Assembly: GCA_003244145.1 (NCBI GenBank)
Contig: QHBM01000156.1
Coordinates: 1-64,000 of the forward strand
Reading direction: 5' to 3'
DNA length: 64,000 nucleotides
Origin: Chthoniobacterales bacterium
GTDB lineage: Bacteria > Verrucomicrobiota > Verrucomicrobiia > Chthoniobacterales > UBA10450
Under the pieces are notes generated by a model that saw only the letters and a list, made by a program, of their open reading frames with translations, was not told the origin of the DNA and did no database searches. This document shows, piece by piece, positions 28,163-37,944 of this stretch. Each line of letters opens with the position of its first letter. Position 1 is the first letter of the stretch. Position numbers and translations under genes: made by a program.

Positions 28163-28975
28163 TTACGGAATTGGAACGAAGCCGACTTGCGCGGCGATCT
28201 TCTGGCCGGCGGCGCTGATGGTGAAATCGAGGAATTGTTTCGCGAGTCCGGTCGGCTCGCCGTTGGTGTAGTAGAAGGTCGGACGCGCATAAGGATAGGT
28301 CTTGGCGTGCACGGTTTGGACGGAAGGCAGACCGCCGTCGATCGACATTACCTTGATCCCGCCAGCCTTGGTATAAGCGAGACCGACGTAACCAACTCCA
28401 TTAGGATTTTTTCCTACTTCGGACGCGATCTGCTCGTTGCCGGCCATCTTCTGCGAGCCGCCCGCGTAATCGCGCTTCTTCATCGCCAACTCCTTGAAAT
28501 CGGAGTAGGTGCCGGAGGAAGTGTTACGGGTGTAGATCGAAATCTTTCCGCCCGACCCGCCGACCGCGCTCCAATCCGAGACCTCGCCGGTGAAGATTTG
28601 TTCGACCTGCTTCTTGGTCAGGCTCTTGATCGGATTCGCGGAGTTAAAGATGACCGCGATGCCGTCGTAAGCGACGATCGTCGGTTTCATGTGCACGCCT
28701 TTGGCGGAAGCCGCGCCGACTTCCGCCGGTTTGGCCCGCCGGCTCGACATACCGATTTGCGCTGTGCCATCGATAATGGCGGCGATGCCGGTGGTGGAAC
28801 CTTCGGCCGCGATGTCGAAGGTGGTGCCGGGATGCTGCGCTTTAAATTGCTCCGCGAGCTGCGGCACGAGTTTCGCGCCGAGCGTGTCGGAGCCTTTGAT
28901 GACCAGTTTTTCGGCGCGCGCCTGTGTGCTGACCAGAGCGAGTCCGAGTGCTAATGCGAGATGAGTGATTTTCAT
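28163..28975 (-). CDS. pstS: Phosphate-binding protein PstS (copy 2)
   Basis: Close paralogue of 20645-21463 along its whole length. Confidence 0.92.
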   Translation of the reverse strand: MKITHLALALGLALVSTQARAEKLVIKGSDTLGAKLVPQLAEQFKAQHPGTTFDIAAEGSTTGIAAIIDGTAQIGMSSRRAKPAEVGAASAKGVHMKPTIVAYDGIAVIFNSANPIKSLTKKQVEQIFTGEVSDWSAVGGSGGKISIYTRNTSSGTYSDFKELAMKKRDYAGGSQKMAGNEQIASEVGKNPNGVGYVGLAYTKAGGIKVMSIDGGLPSVQTVHAKTYPYARPTFYYTNGEPTGLAKQFLDFTISAAGQKIAAQVGFVPIP

Positions 28976-28989
28976 ATTTTTGTTTGTGT

Positions 28990-30471
28990 TTAGAACTTCA
29001 CGTTCAGGTCGGCCTGGAAGATCTGATATTTTCTGAGCGGATTGATAGTGAAGGCGTCGCCGACGCCGCCGGTCCCGAGATCGTGATCGATCTGGCTGCC
29101 GTAGCCATAGGTTAGGTTGAATGTGACCGCGTCGGTGATCGCATAGCCGCCTCGGAGGACGAAGCCTTCCATGTTCACCCGGCTATCAAAGATATCGGAA
29201 TCCACCAGGTTTGGATCGAGCGCATATTGCTCGACGTGCTGATAGAAGCCCTCGAGCGACCAATCGTGCTTCTTCTTAAGTTTGCCGATACCGAGACCGA
29301 TCTGATAGGCATAACGCTGGTCCCCCTTGGTGGGATGGCCGGCAGCGATGGCGCGGTCGTCGCCGTTCAGGTTTACGGCGAAGTCAGCGAAAGCGCGCAT
29401 CGGGATCTCACCAAATTTCCAGTCGAATTCCGCCGGCATATCAAAAATCATCAGGCTGTTTATGCCGGTCTGGTTAGTCGAGACCGTCGTCGCGCCCACT
29501 CTGAAATTCGGATCGCCCACGAAGCGGACGTTAAAGGAGTCTCCGTTGCCGGTGTAGTTGTAAACCGTCGGCGCGAACTGAAGAAAAATGTCCTTGGTGA
29601 AGTTGATCTTCGCCCCGACCTGCCAGGCCAGGAGGAAGGCGTCCGTGCGTGGAACAAGCCTGCCTCCACTGACGGCACGCGGACCGACCGGATCTTCCGG
29701 GTTCGAATCGTCGTAGAGGAACTGGGCGAAGTTCGCAAAAATATCGATCGTGATTTTCGTCGGCTCGGAGGTGACTCCCGCCACAGCCTTTCCGTCCTTG
29801 TCATAAGTAGCCGCCGAGGTCTGGCCGCCGCCTAACGAGAGGTTGAAGGTGTGTTTCCATTGTTCGGCGAGACCTTCCGGGTTGATGTCCGCGTCCCAAA
29901 CCATCGAGGTGTTAATGAGCGGATTCGGCATTCGGCCGACGGTGAAAGTAAAATCGCGGAGTCCTTTGTAGCCCAGGTAAGCCTGGCCAACGCTGATGCC
30001 GTCACTTCCCTTCGAGAAAGGACCGCCGCTGGCTTCGTCGGCGAACGTGACATTGGTCGAACGCGGGTTCGAGCTCGTCTCGAGGCGCAGGCCAAAGAAC
30101 CAGTCATCCGTCAGCGTGCCGCGTAGGCCGAGCCGCAAACGGTAACGGGCGCGGTTGCGTTGAGTGTTTTCGTTGGCCGGCGTGATCGTGTCGGGCAAAC
30201 CGGCCTGACCGGTGCGGACTTCGTAACGCACCCGCATATCGCCGTAGAGCTCGATCTCAGTGATGGGCGACGAAAGCTTCAACTTCCCGGCGGAGGTGTT
30301 GGCGACATCCCTGGTCAACTCGCCACGGACTTCTTCGGCTTCCTGGTCGGTGATGAGGCGCTTCTTCACGAGCAGGTCGAGCAGCGCGCCGGCGTCCTGC
30401 GCCCGCGCGACACCCCCGCCGAGGACGAGGCTGGCGGCCACTGCGATTACCACGAAATAATTCCGTAACAT
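28990..30471 (-). CDS. Putative outer-membrane porin
   Basis: Signal peptide, N-terminal coiled-coil-like region, barrel strands (YGDMRVRYEVR, RARYRLRLGLRG), terminal aromatic QADLNVKF; collinear with pstS2. Confidence 0.8.
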   Translation of the reverse strand: MLRNYFVVIAVAASLVLGGGVARAQDAGALLDLLVKKRLITDQEAEEVRGELTRDVANTSAGKLKLSSPITEIELYGDMRVRYEVRTGQAGLPDTITPANENTQRNRARYRLRLGLRGTLTDDWFFGLRLETSSNPRSTNVTFADEASGGPFSKGSDGISVGQAYLGYKGLRDFTFTVGRMPNPLINTSMVWDADINPEGLAEQWKHTFNLSLGGGQTSAATYDKDGKAVAGVTSEPTKITIDIFANFAQFLYDDSNPEDPVGPRAVSGGRLVPRTDAFLLAWQVGAKINFTKDIFLQFAPTVYNYTGNGDSFNVRFVGDPNFRVGATTVSTNQTGINSLMIFDMPAEFDWKFGEIPMRAFADFAVNLNGDDRAIAAGHPTKGDQRYAYQIGLGIGKLKKKHDWSLEGFYQHVEQYALDPNLVDSDIFDSRVNMEGFVLRGGYAITDAVTFNLTYGYGSQIDHDLGTGGVGDAFTINPLRKYQIFQADLNVKF

Positions 30472-30562
30472 TTGTTCTCCTTGTTTCTGCAGTTGGGTTA
30501 AGGCCGAAGGGCGTTGCGCCCAGCGGCTTTTATTTGCACGCCGCCGAAGCTAGAGAGCGATT

Positions 30563-30602
30563 GTGACGGACTGATGACGGCCGCGTGACAGTTGCGTGAA
30601 TT
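30563..30602 (-). promoter_or_regulatory. Candidate Pho box array upstream of porin-pstS2
   Basis: On the minus strand CTGTCAC-GCGG-CCGTCAT-CAGT-CCGTCAC with a degenerate further unit; 11-bp period. Confidence 0.7.
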
Positions 30603-30670
30603 CGCAAAAGGACTCAACGAAGTGCACGCTTGAGTGGCGGCGTTGAAACGAGGAAGATGCGCGTTTGGCA

Positions 30671-33661
30671 ATGCCGGACTCCAGCTCTTCTGTCCCACCG
30701 GCTTCGCTCGAGCCCGGCACCGATCGAGTCATTGGCGGTTACGAAATCAAAGGCGAACTCGGCCGCGGCGGGATGGGCGTCGTTTATCGCGCCCGGCAAA
30801 AACAGCCGAACCGCGTGGTCGCGCTCAAGATGCTGACCGGCCATTACGGTCCGGATGAGTTGGCGCGTTTCCTGGCGGAAGCTGAAACCGCGGCCGGCCT
30901 CCATCACACCAACATCATCCAGATTTACGAAGTGGGTGAAATAGACGGCGCGCCGTTTTTCTCGATGGAATTTGTGGAGAGCGGCTCGCTGGCCGACCGG
31001 CTCCGCGGCGGAACCATGGAAGCGCGAGAGGCGGCGCAGTTGCTCATCAGTGTCGCGCGTGCTCTGCATTTCGCCCACCAGAACGGCGTGGTCCATCGCG
31101 ACATGAAGCCCGCCAATATTCTGCTCGACCCGGAAGGCGTGCCGAAGGTCGCGGACTTTGGGATCGCGAAACGCCTCACGGCCAACGCCGCCCTCACGCT
31201 TTCCGGCGCGGTCATCGGCACGCCGACGTACATGGCGCCCGAGCAGGCGAAGGGAACGAGCCGGGAGGTCGGCGCGACCGCCGACGTCTATTCGTTAGGT
31301 GCGATCCTTTACGAAATGCTCGCCGGCCGCCCGCCGTTTTTGCCGGAAGAGAGCGAGACCGCCCTGACCGTGCGCGTGATCACCGAGGATCCGGTTTCGC
31401 CTGCGTGGCATAACCCCGGGATTCCGCGCGAGCTGGAAACTATTTGCCTGAAATGTCTCGAGAAAGAACCGCGCGACCGCTACGCGAGCGCGGCCGCGTT
31501 CGCGGAAGATCTGCGCCGATTTCTCGACGACGAATCGATTCTGGCGCGGCCGCCGAACACAGCGGTGCGCACGTTAAAATGGGTGCGGCGCAACCCATGG
31601 AAATTTGTGAGCCGCGCTTTCGTAGCCTTTGCCATCGCCGCGGGTCTCATCCGGATCGGGCAATGGGAGCTTTATCAACGCCCGCGCTTCGAATACGCGG
31701 AGAGGGTTGAATACGTTCATGGCGGCCTGGAGGCGCTAGGGTCGCTGACGCAAGACGAGACCTCTCATCGTCCGGCCCACTTGCGCTTGACGCGGCGCGG
31801 CAGGTTCGGACCGATCACGCTGGTCGAAGTTCTTAATCCGCGCGGACAGCCCGCCGTTCTGCGCAGGATCGGCAACGACGAGATGATCCCAATCTACCTG
31901 GAGTCGCTCAGCCAGGCCCAGCCGAATGCCGAACGGGCGCCGGAGAGCACCTCGGTCGAGTTCTTGTTCGAGGGCAGGAACGCGCTCGAAGCGATCGCGC
32001 GCGATCGGAATGGAAGCGTACTCTGGCGGCTGATCTACGATCGCCTCAGCGGCGCCGATTCGCGGATGGCCCGTGCGCGCTATGTGAATGTGCGCGGATT
32101 CGCGACCGCGCAACGCAGCGGCGCTTCGCATCTGGAGTTCGAACGCGATGCGTTGGGCCGCGATCTGAAAGTGACTTTCTTCAACGGCGCCGGCGAACCG
32201 ACGCCGAATGGCGAAGGCGTTTATGGATACAAGATCGACCGCGATGGCGCCGGCCGGGTGGTTCAGCTCGCGCATCTCGATCGCGAGGGAAAGCCGATGG
32301 CGAACCGCGCCGGCGTGATTGCTCGCGCTTTTGTTTGGGGCCGGAATCGGATCGAGCGCGTAGAGTTGCGCGACGGCGATGGGAAACCAACGGCCCTGAA
32401 TGGCGTCGCCGCCGTGGTTCAGGAATATGACGCCAGCGGCAATGTCTCGCGCCTCAAGTTCCTCGGCCCGGACGGACAGATTTCTCGAAATAACGGCGAT
32501 TGGGTAGTGCAGGAAATATCGCACAACGCCGCGGGCGAAGTAGTGGGGCGCAAGTATTTTCGGTTGGGCGCCGATGAGAAGCTGGCCCTGGCTTCGGAAA
32601 TGACGGTGTCATACGATCAGTTCGGTCAGCCGGCGGAAATTCGATTTGGCGGGAACACGAATTACCGCACTCGGCTCGGTCATGACGAACGAGGAAATCT
32701 GACGGAAGAGACGTCGCTCGATGCCGAAGGACATCCGGTGGTGAACGACCGAGGATACGCGACCAAGCGAGTCGCGTACAAATTCAGTCCGCAGGCGACA
32801 CGATGGGAGGAATCCTACTTCGACGTGGCCGGCGGGATCACCTACTGCTCGGCCGGATATCACCGGTTCACTGTCGAATTTAGCGCGACCGGCGTTTTGA
32901 AGCGCCAGACGACGGAGGAGCTCGACCCAACGCGATTCAAATATTACCGGGACGTGAGCGAGCCCGAATACGATGCCCTGGGGCGGATGCGGCGGAGTGT
33001 GGTGCGTTATGAAAACGAAGCCGGCCAGCTCGCGCTCGACGCCGGTCTTCCCTTTGCCGCGACCGAAGAAAGCTATGACGAAAACGGCCGGCCGTTCCTG
33101 CTTTGGAAGCTCGGTTGTGCGGAAAGCGTTAGGGCGCCTTCCTTGAGTTACGATTACGAGTGGCACAAGACCGGCGCGAGAAAGCGCCAGGTTCTCCAAG
33201 CTTGCGACGCTAATCGCAAACCGCTGCCTTTGCTCTCCAACGGAAACCCCGCCCACGCCGAAGAGGAGTTCGATCAGCTCGATCGCCGGGAACGGATTTA
33301 TGAGACGGGCTTCGACGAGAAGCTGGTTGGGTTCAGCACGCGCGAAGCGAAATTCTCCGGCGGCAATTTGCAAAGCGTTACGCACCAGCGCAGTGACGGC
33401 ACGGCGGTCGAATCGGTGCGCGTCATCATCAAGGCGGTCGTGCCGCAACAACCGAAAGCAGCCGAGTTACGTGCGGGCGATCAAATCCTCAGCGCAAACG
33501 ACCGACCGGTGACCAGCGCGTACGACTGGGTCTTCGCCGCGAATTTTTCCGGCGGCTGGATCGAAGTGCTGCGCGACGGCGCGAAGCTCCGCATCGATGG
33601 TTTAGAACCAGGAACGCTCGGGATCGTGCTGGAAGATCGCGCGCCCGCCGCGAAGCCGTAG
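30671..33661 (+). CDS. Ser/Thr protein kinase with TM segment, YD/RHS-like repeats and PDZ-like C-terminus
   Basis: LGRGGMGVVYRAR, VALKM, HRDMKPANILLDPEG, DFGIAK, APEQ; later D.xGr/Y-rich repeat region; LRAGDQILSANDRPV. Confidence 0.85.
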   Translation: MPDSSSSVPPASLEPGTDRVIGGYEIKGELGRGGMGVVYRARQKQPNRVVALKMLTGHYGPDELARFLAEAETAAGLHHTNIIQIYEVGEIDGAPFFSMEFVESGSLADRLRGGTMEAREAAQLLISVARALHFAHQNGVVHRDMKPANILLDPEGVPKVADFGIAKRLTANAALTLSGAVIGTPTYMAPEQAKGTSREVGATADVYSLGAILYEMLAGRPPFLPEESETALTVRVITEDPVSPAWHNPGIPRELETICLKCLEKEPRDRYASAAAFAEDLRRFLDDESILARPPNTAVRTLKWVRRNPWKFVSRAFVAFAIAAGLIRIGQWELYQRPRFEYAERVEYVHGGLEALGSLTQDETSHRPAHLRLTRRGRFGPITLVEVLNPRGQPAVLRRIGNDEMIPIYLESLSQAQPNAERAPESTSVEFLFEGRNALEAIARDRNGSVLWRLIYDRLSGADSRMARARYVNVRGFATAQRSGASHLEFERDALGRDLKVTFFNGAGEPTPNGEGVYGYKIDRDGAGRVVQLAHLDREGKPMANRAGVIARAFVWGRNRIERVELRDGDGKPTALNGVAAVVQEYDASGNVSRLKFLGPDGQISRNNGDWVVQEISHNAAGEVVGRKYFRLGADEKLALASEMTVSYDQFGQPAEIRFGGNTNYRTRLGHDERGNLTEETSLDAEGHPVVNDRGYATKRVAYKFSPQATRWEESYFDVAGGITYCSAGYHRFTVEFSATGVLKRQTTEELDPTRFKYYRDVSEPEYDALGRMRRSVVRYENEAGQLALDAGLPFAATEESYDENGRPFLLWKLGCAESVRAPSLSYDYEWHKTGARKRQVLQACDANRKPLPLLSNGNPAHAEEEFDQLDRRERIYETGFDEKLVGFSTREAKFSGGNLQSVTHQRSDGTAVESVRVIIKAVVPQQPKAAELRAGDQILSANDRPVTSAYDWVFAANFSGGWIEVLRDGAKLRIDGLEPGTLGIVLEDRAPAAKP

Positions 33662-33715
33662 CGCTTGACGCTTTCCCGGCGATTTGCCACTCATGGTCGA
33701 AGCGAACCGCTTCGT

Positions 33716-34345
33716 ATGCCTGAATCATCTTCTCGCGCTCCCGGCAGCGTTTCCTCGGCGAAAGACGAGATCGGGTTGCTGGAAATCCTGCGGCTTCTGA
33801 TTGAAACGAAAAAAGCGCGGACGACGGCAGATCTTTTGAAATACGCTTCGCAGTACGGCGCGCCCGAAGCGGAGGATCGACTTCGGACGCTGGAGGCGGA
33901 GAACGTTCCGCTCGATCTGGCGTTCGATGCAATCAGCGTACAGTTGCGCCTCGTTGCCCATAAACGAAGCAACGCCCTTCTCGCCGAGTGCCGCGGGCAA
34001 AAAGTCGGTTTGATCCTTCCGCTTCCTCCTGATTTCTCCAAACTGTTTGCGCCCGTCGCCGAGGTGACTTTCCTCCTGCCGGACGAAGCGCATGGATCAA
34101 GGCATGGATATTCCAGCGCGCCGGTGAAAGGCGCGCGTGCCTGTCGCGCGGCCGTGCAGGAAATGCAGGCGCTCGTTTTCGATGCGTTCCGCGAGGGCGA
34201 CAATTTTTTCCTGGATCCCTCCGCGGCTGATCTCCTTGAGCCGAAGTTGCTGCCCGCAGGCATTCATCTCATCGCGCACCTGCGCCCGCATCGTGATCCG
34301 CACGACGTTCCCTTCCAACCAGGCAGCGCGGTTTCATGTCTCTAA
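33716..34345 (+). CDS. Hypothetical protein
   Basis: Uninterrupted ORF overlapping the start of the downstream transporter. Confidence 0.6.
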   Translation: MPESSSRAPGSVSSAKDEIGLLEILRLLIETKKARTTADLLKYASQYGAPEAEDRLRTLEAENVPLDLAFDAISVQLRLVAHKRSNALLAECRGQKVGLILPLPPDFSKLFAPVAEVTFLLPDEAHGSRHGYSSAPVKGARACRAAVQEMQALVFDAFREGDNFFLDPSAADLLEPKLLPAGIHLIAHLRPHRDPHDVPFQPGSAVSCL

Positions 34346-35769
34346 GACTTCTCGTGCGTTTCCGCTTTTCCCTTTTCTTTTTCTTCTTCCTCGCCAGCAG
34401 CACGCATGGCTTCGCGTCCGCGGCGACACCACCGCTGGAACTGTCTCTCGACGCCACCTCCTGGCAGGCCAGTTGGAGCGCCGGTGCGTTGATGCTCCTG
34501 CTTCTCTTCACGGCGTATTGCGCCATGAAGCGCTACGAGGTTCCGCTGGCGCTCGCGCTGACCCTGGTGAGCCTGTCGTTCCTCATCATTCAGTGGGGCA
34601 GCGCGGAAGGAATACTTCGCGCGAGCTTTCTTCAATACGCGAACATCACGGTGCTGTTCACCGCCATCGCGATCCCGGCCCACATGATCGAGCGCTCGCA
34701 AGGCTTCAAGGTGATCGCGGCCTGGCTCGGCTATCAGCTGGGCAAGGTGCGTTTGCGTCATCCGCGGATAACAACTCCGTTGCTCGTCATCATCCTATTG
34801 ACCGCGACCTACCTCACGAGCGCGCTCATGCACACCGTGCCATCGATCCTCCTTATGACGCCGATTATCATCCGGCTTTGCGCTTCTTATAAGGTACCCT
34901 CACGATGGATCCTGAGCGCGGCCATTATTGCCAGTAATCTGGGCGACACACCGAACATCGTCGAAAGCGACGCGTGGGGAATTCAGGCGAGCGATTTCGT
35001 TCGCGAAGTGCTGCCGGCAAATCTGATTGTGCTCGCCGCGCTGATTTTCTTAGCGACGGTCCTGACCCAGCGCGGAATCACGAGCCGGAGCCGCGCCGCC
35101 GGTGCGACGCAGGTTCCCTTCTACACTCTTCAGGTCGCGCAGACTGCGGCCGATTGGAAGAAAGCAAAATCCGATGTCGCCATCGACAGGCGGCTCCTCG
35201 GCGCCGGTCTTGCCCTCCTATTTTTGTTCCTGCTGTTTCGGGTGTTGTATCCGCCGTTTGCCATCGCCATCGGAGCCGCGACCATCGTGGTCGCGATCCT
35301 GCTCGAGAGAAAACAGGAGCGATACCATTCTCTCACCTCGCTGGGGTTCGACGTTTATCTCGCCTTCGCGGCGATCTTCGTCCTGGCCGGTTGCGTCGAA
35401 CATTCGTGGATTGGTCTGGTTCTGCACCAACAACTGGCGGCGGCGCATGGTGCGGCCTGGGCCATCGCCGCCACTGGTTATCTCGGGACGACTTTCACCG
35501 CAGATTCTTCGTTGACGACCGCCGTTTCCCATACCATCCAGCAAATGGATCCGTCACGGGCGGGGATCTGGGCGCTCGCGGGTGGAATTTGCGCGGGCGG
35601 CAGCTCCCTCATCACCGCATCTTCCGCCGGAATTATTTTGGCGGAGGAAAGCCAGCGCTTCAACGATCCCGAGCACGCCATTAATTTCCAGCGCTACCTC
35701 GCCTTCGGGCTCCCGTTCTCCTTTTTCATGCTGATCTTTTACGGCATCTACTACACGTTTGTCCGCTGA
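34336..35769 (+). CDS. Ion-transporter superfamily permease (CitMHS/NhaD-like)
   Basis: About 12 hydrophobic segments; TYLTSALMHTVPSILLMTPIIIRL, SNLGDTPNIVES, TADSSLTTAV. Confidence 0.65.
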   Translation: MSLRLLVRFRFSLFFFFFLASSTHGFASAATPPLELSLDATSWQASWSAGALMLLLLFTAYCAMKRYEVPLALALTLVSLSFLIIQWGSAEGILRASFLQYANITVLFTAIAIPAHMIERSQGFKVIAAWLGYQLGKVRLRHPRITTPLLVIILLTATYLTSALMHTVPSILLMTPIIIRLCASYKVPSRWILSAAIIASNLGDTPNIVESDAWGIQASDFVREVLPANLIVLAALIFLATVLTQRGITSRSRAAGATQVPFYTLQVAQTAADWKKAKSDVAIDRRLLGAGLALLFLFLLFRVLYPPFAIAIGAATIVVAILLERKQERYHSLTSLGFDVYLAFAAIFVLAGCVEHSWIGLVLHQQLAAAHGAAWAIAATGYLGTTFTADSSLTTAVSHTIQQMDPSRAGIWALAGGICAGGSSLITASSAGIILAEESQRFNDPEHAINFQRYLAFGLPFSFFMLIFYGIYYTFVR

Positions 35770-35822
35770 CGTTTCGTCGATCCTGTCGTGCGCGAGACAA
35801 AATTCTGCTGAACCAATTCCTT

Positions 35823-36767
35823 ATGGACGAACCGCCGCCACTCCCGCCGAATCGCCTCTTTCAGATTTTCCTCGGCCTGCTTGTCGCCAACGCGATTGGG
35901 GGCGCGCTCCTCTTCGGCGTGACCCAATTGCTCGCGTTCTACAAGGGGCGGGCCGAAAGCATCATCGCCTATCCCAGCTTCGTCCTTATTCCAGTGGTCG
36001 TCGGTCTCATCGCCGCGTGGTTTTGGCGCCGGCTGAATCGCAGCATCGCCTGGAGCGCGCTCGATGCCCTCTGGCTCTCGCTGGTCGGATTGGCCGCGGC
36101 GGCCCTGGTGTTGCGCGAAGGCGTCGTTTGTCTCGTGATCGTTTTTCCGGCCCTCTACGTCTTTATCTACGCCGGTTTGTTGCTGGGCCGGCTTTGGTTC
36201 CGGCCTAACGATAACAAACTGCGGCTCACCATTTTTCCGCTGCTCGCGCTCCTCGCCCTCGGCGAGGCCGCTTATCATCCGGAAAAACAAGCGGTCGTGA
36301 TCGACGAAATTCTGGTTCACGCGCCGCCCGAAAAAATCTGGCCGCACGTCCTCGCCTTTTCCGAGATCCCGGACCCGCCGGCTTACTGGATTTTTCGGCT
36401 AGGTCTTCCTTATCCGACGCAGACGACCAACGGCGGCGACTTCGTCGGCGCGGACCGGCAATGCAAATTCAGCAACGGCGTCATCATAAAAGAAAAGGTG
36501 GCGGAGTTCGTACCGCGCGAAAAACTCACCTTCGACGTCGCCGAGCAGCCGGCCGATCCGGAAGCGTACGGGCACCTCACCCTGCATCGCGGCCAGTTCG
36601 TCTTGCGCGACAATGGCGACGGCACCACGACCTTGATCGGCTCGAGCTGGTACACGCTCCACGTCCGCCCGCGCTGGTATTTCGATCTCTGGACGCACGA
36701 CATGACCCGCGCCGTGCATCTCCGCGTCATGAATCACATCCGGCGGTTGGCCGAAGCGGAGAAGTGA
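35823..36767 (+). CDS. Membrane protein with SRPBCC-like domain
   Basis: N-terminal TM helices then VIDEILVHAPPEKIWPHVLAFSEIPD... Confidence 0.65.
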   Translation: MDEPPPLPPNRLFQIFLGLLVANAIGGALLFGVTQLLAFYKGRAESIIAYPSFVLIPVVVGLIAAWFWRRLNRSIAWSALDALWLSLVGLAAAALVLREGVVCLVIVFPALYVFIYAGLLLGRLWFRPNDNKLRLTIFPLLALLALGEAAYHPEKQAVVIDEILVHAPPEKIWPHVLAFSEIPDPPAYWIFRLGLPYPTQTTNGGDFVGADRQCKFSNGVIIKEKVAEFVPREKLTFDVAEQPADPEAYGHLTLHRGQFVLRDNGDGTTTLIGSSWYTLHVRPRWYFDLWTHDMTRAVHLRVMNHIRRLAEAEK

Positions 36768-36781
36768 TGGCTGCGCGAAGC

Positions 36782-36855
36782 TGGCTACCCCGCATGGATT
36801 CGAACCATGAATAACGCCTCCAAAGGGCGCTGTGTTACCGTTACACCACGGGGTA
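36782..36855 (-). tRNA. tRNA-Gln (UUG), CCA encoded
   Basis: Acceptor TACCCCG/CGGGGTA-G-CCA; anticodon arm GCGCC-CTTTGGA-GGCGT; T-arm GGTTCGAATCC. Confidence 0.88.
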
Positions 36856-36899
36856 TTTGATTTGGAATTCGCCGATCCTCAATCGCTCCCAATCCTTAG

Positions 36900-36923
36900 A
36901 TCGCAAATCGCAATTCGCAAATC
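36900..36923 (+). repeat. Heptamer tandem repeat ATCGCAA x3 (one mismatch)
   Basis: ATCGCAA ATCGCAA TTCGCAA ATC. Confidence 0.7.
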
Positions 36924-36927
36924 CTCC

Positions 36928-37836
36928 ATGGTCCATGTTCTCGATACGATGCCTCTCGGCCGGCCGGGCATCATTGCCGCGACGCTCCTCGAGACTGATG
37001 AGGGGCCGGTCCTTTTCGACACGGGTCCCGAATCAACGTTCGAGCACCTCGCGACGGAATTATCGAAGATCGGGGTCCGGCCTAACGACGTCCGCCACGT
37101 TTTTCTCAGCCACATTCATTTCGATCACTCCGGCGCGGCCTGGCGCTTCGCCGACTTCGGCGCGACGATTTACGTTCACCCCCGCGGCGCTCCACATTTG
37201 ATCGATCCCACCAAACTCATCGCATCCGCCACGCGTCTCTACGGTGACGAAATGAATAGACTCTGGGGCCGATTCGCGCCGATCGCGGCGGAACGCGTCC
37301 GTATCTTGCAGGACAACGATGTCGTCCGCGTCGCCCCATTTGAAATACGCGCCATCGCCACCCCCGGACACGCCAGCCATCATCACATCTATCATTGGAA
37401 TGAGAACGTCTTCGGTGGGGATGTTGCCGGCGTGCGACTAGGCGACGGTCCGCCCACTCCGCCTTTTGTCCCACCCGAGCTCGACATCGAGTCGTGGCTG
37501 GAATCAATCGCGAAGATCCGCGCGCTTGACCCGGCTAAACTTTATTTGCCGCATTTCGGTCTGGTGGAAAACTCCATCTCATCGCATCTCGATGCGCTGG
37601 AGGAACGCGTCCGCCGCTGGTCGATCTGGTTCGGCGACCGCCTGCGCGCCGGCACCGGCGAACCAGCATTGATTCCAGAATTTGCCGCCTACGCCGCCGA
37701 CGAATTGCGAACCGCCGGCGCAAATGACGAACAAGTGCTCGATTACGAACAGGCCGACCCCAGCTTCATGGCCGTGAGCGCGGCCCTGCGTTACTGGCGC
37801 AAGCATCACCCCGAGCAAATCGCCAGCGCAGTTTGA
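36928..37836 (+). CDS. MBL-fold metallo-hydrolase
   Basis: HIHFDHSGAA (HxHxDH), ATPGHASHH, FGGDVAG. Confidence 0.9.
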   Translation: MVHVLDTMPLGRPGIIAATLLETDEGPVLFDTGPESTFEHLATELSKIGVRPNDVRHVFLSHIHFDHSGAAWRFADFGATIYVHPRGAPHLIDPTKLIASATRLYGDEMNRLWGRFAPIAAERVRILQDNDVVRVAPFEIRAIATPGHASHHHIYHWNENVFGGDVAGVRLGDGPPTPPFVPPELDIESWLESIAKIRALDPAKLYLPHFGLVENSISSHLDALEERVRRWSIWFGDRLRAGTGEPALIPEFAAYAADELRTAGANDEQVLDYEQADPSFMAVSAALRYWRKHHPEQIASAV

Positions 37837-37944
37837 GCTGACCTTTGGCCGGGGGCGACTCACTCGCCCTTTAGCTCGGCCACCCATCCGGCGCTTTCAG
37901 CTGAATTCTTCTGGCTACCGGGTTTCAAGATTGAATTCCGCCGG

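Noticed and set aside
34336-35769. Permease considered as ArsB/Acr3 arsenite pump completing the ars system
   Set aside because: It belongs to the broad ion-transporter superfamily by motifs, but is ~7 kb away on the other strand with no specific ArsB signature I can identify.
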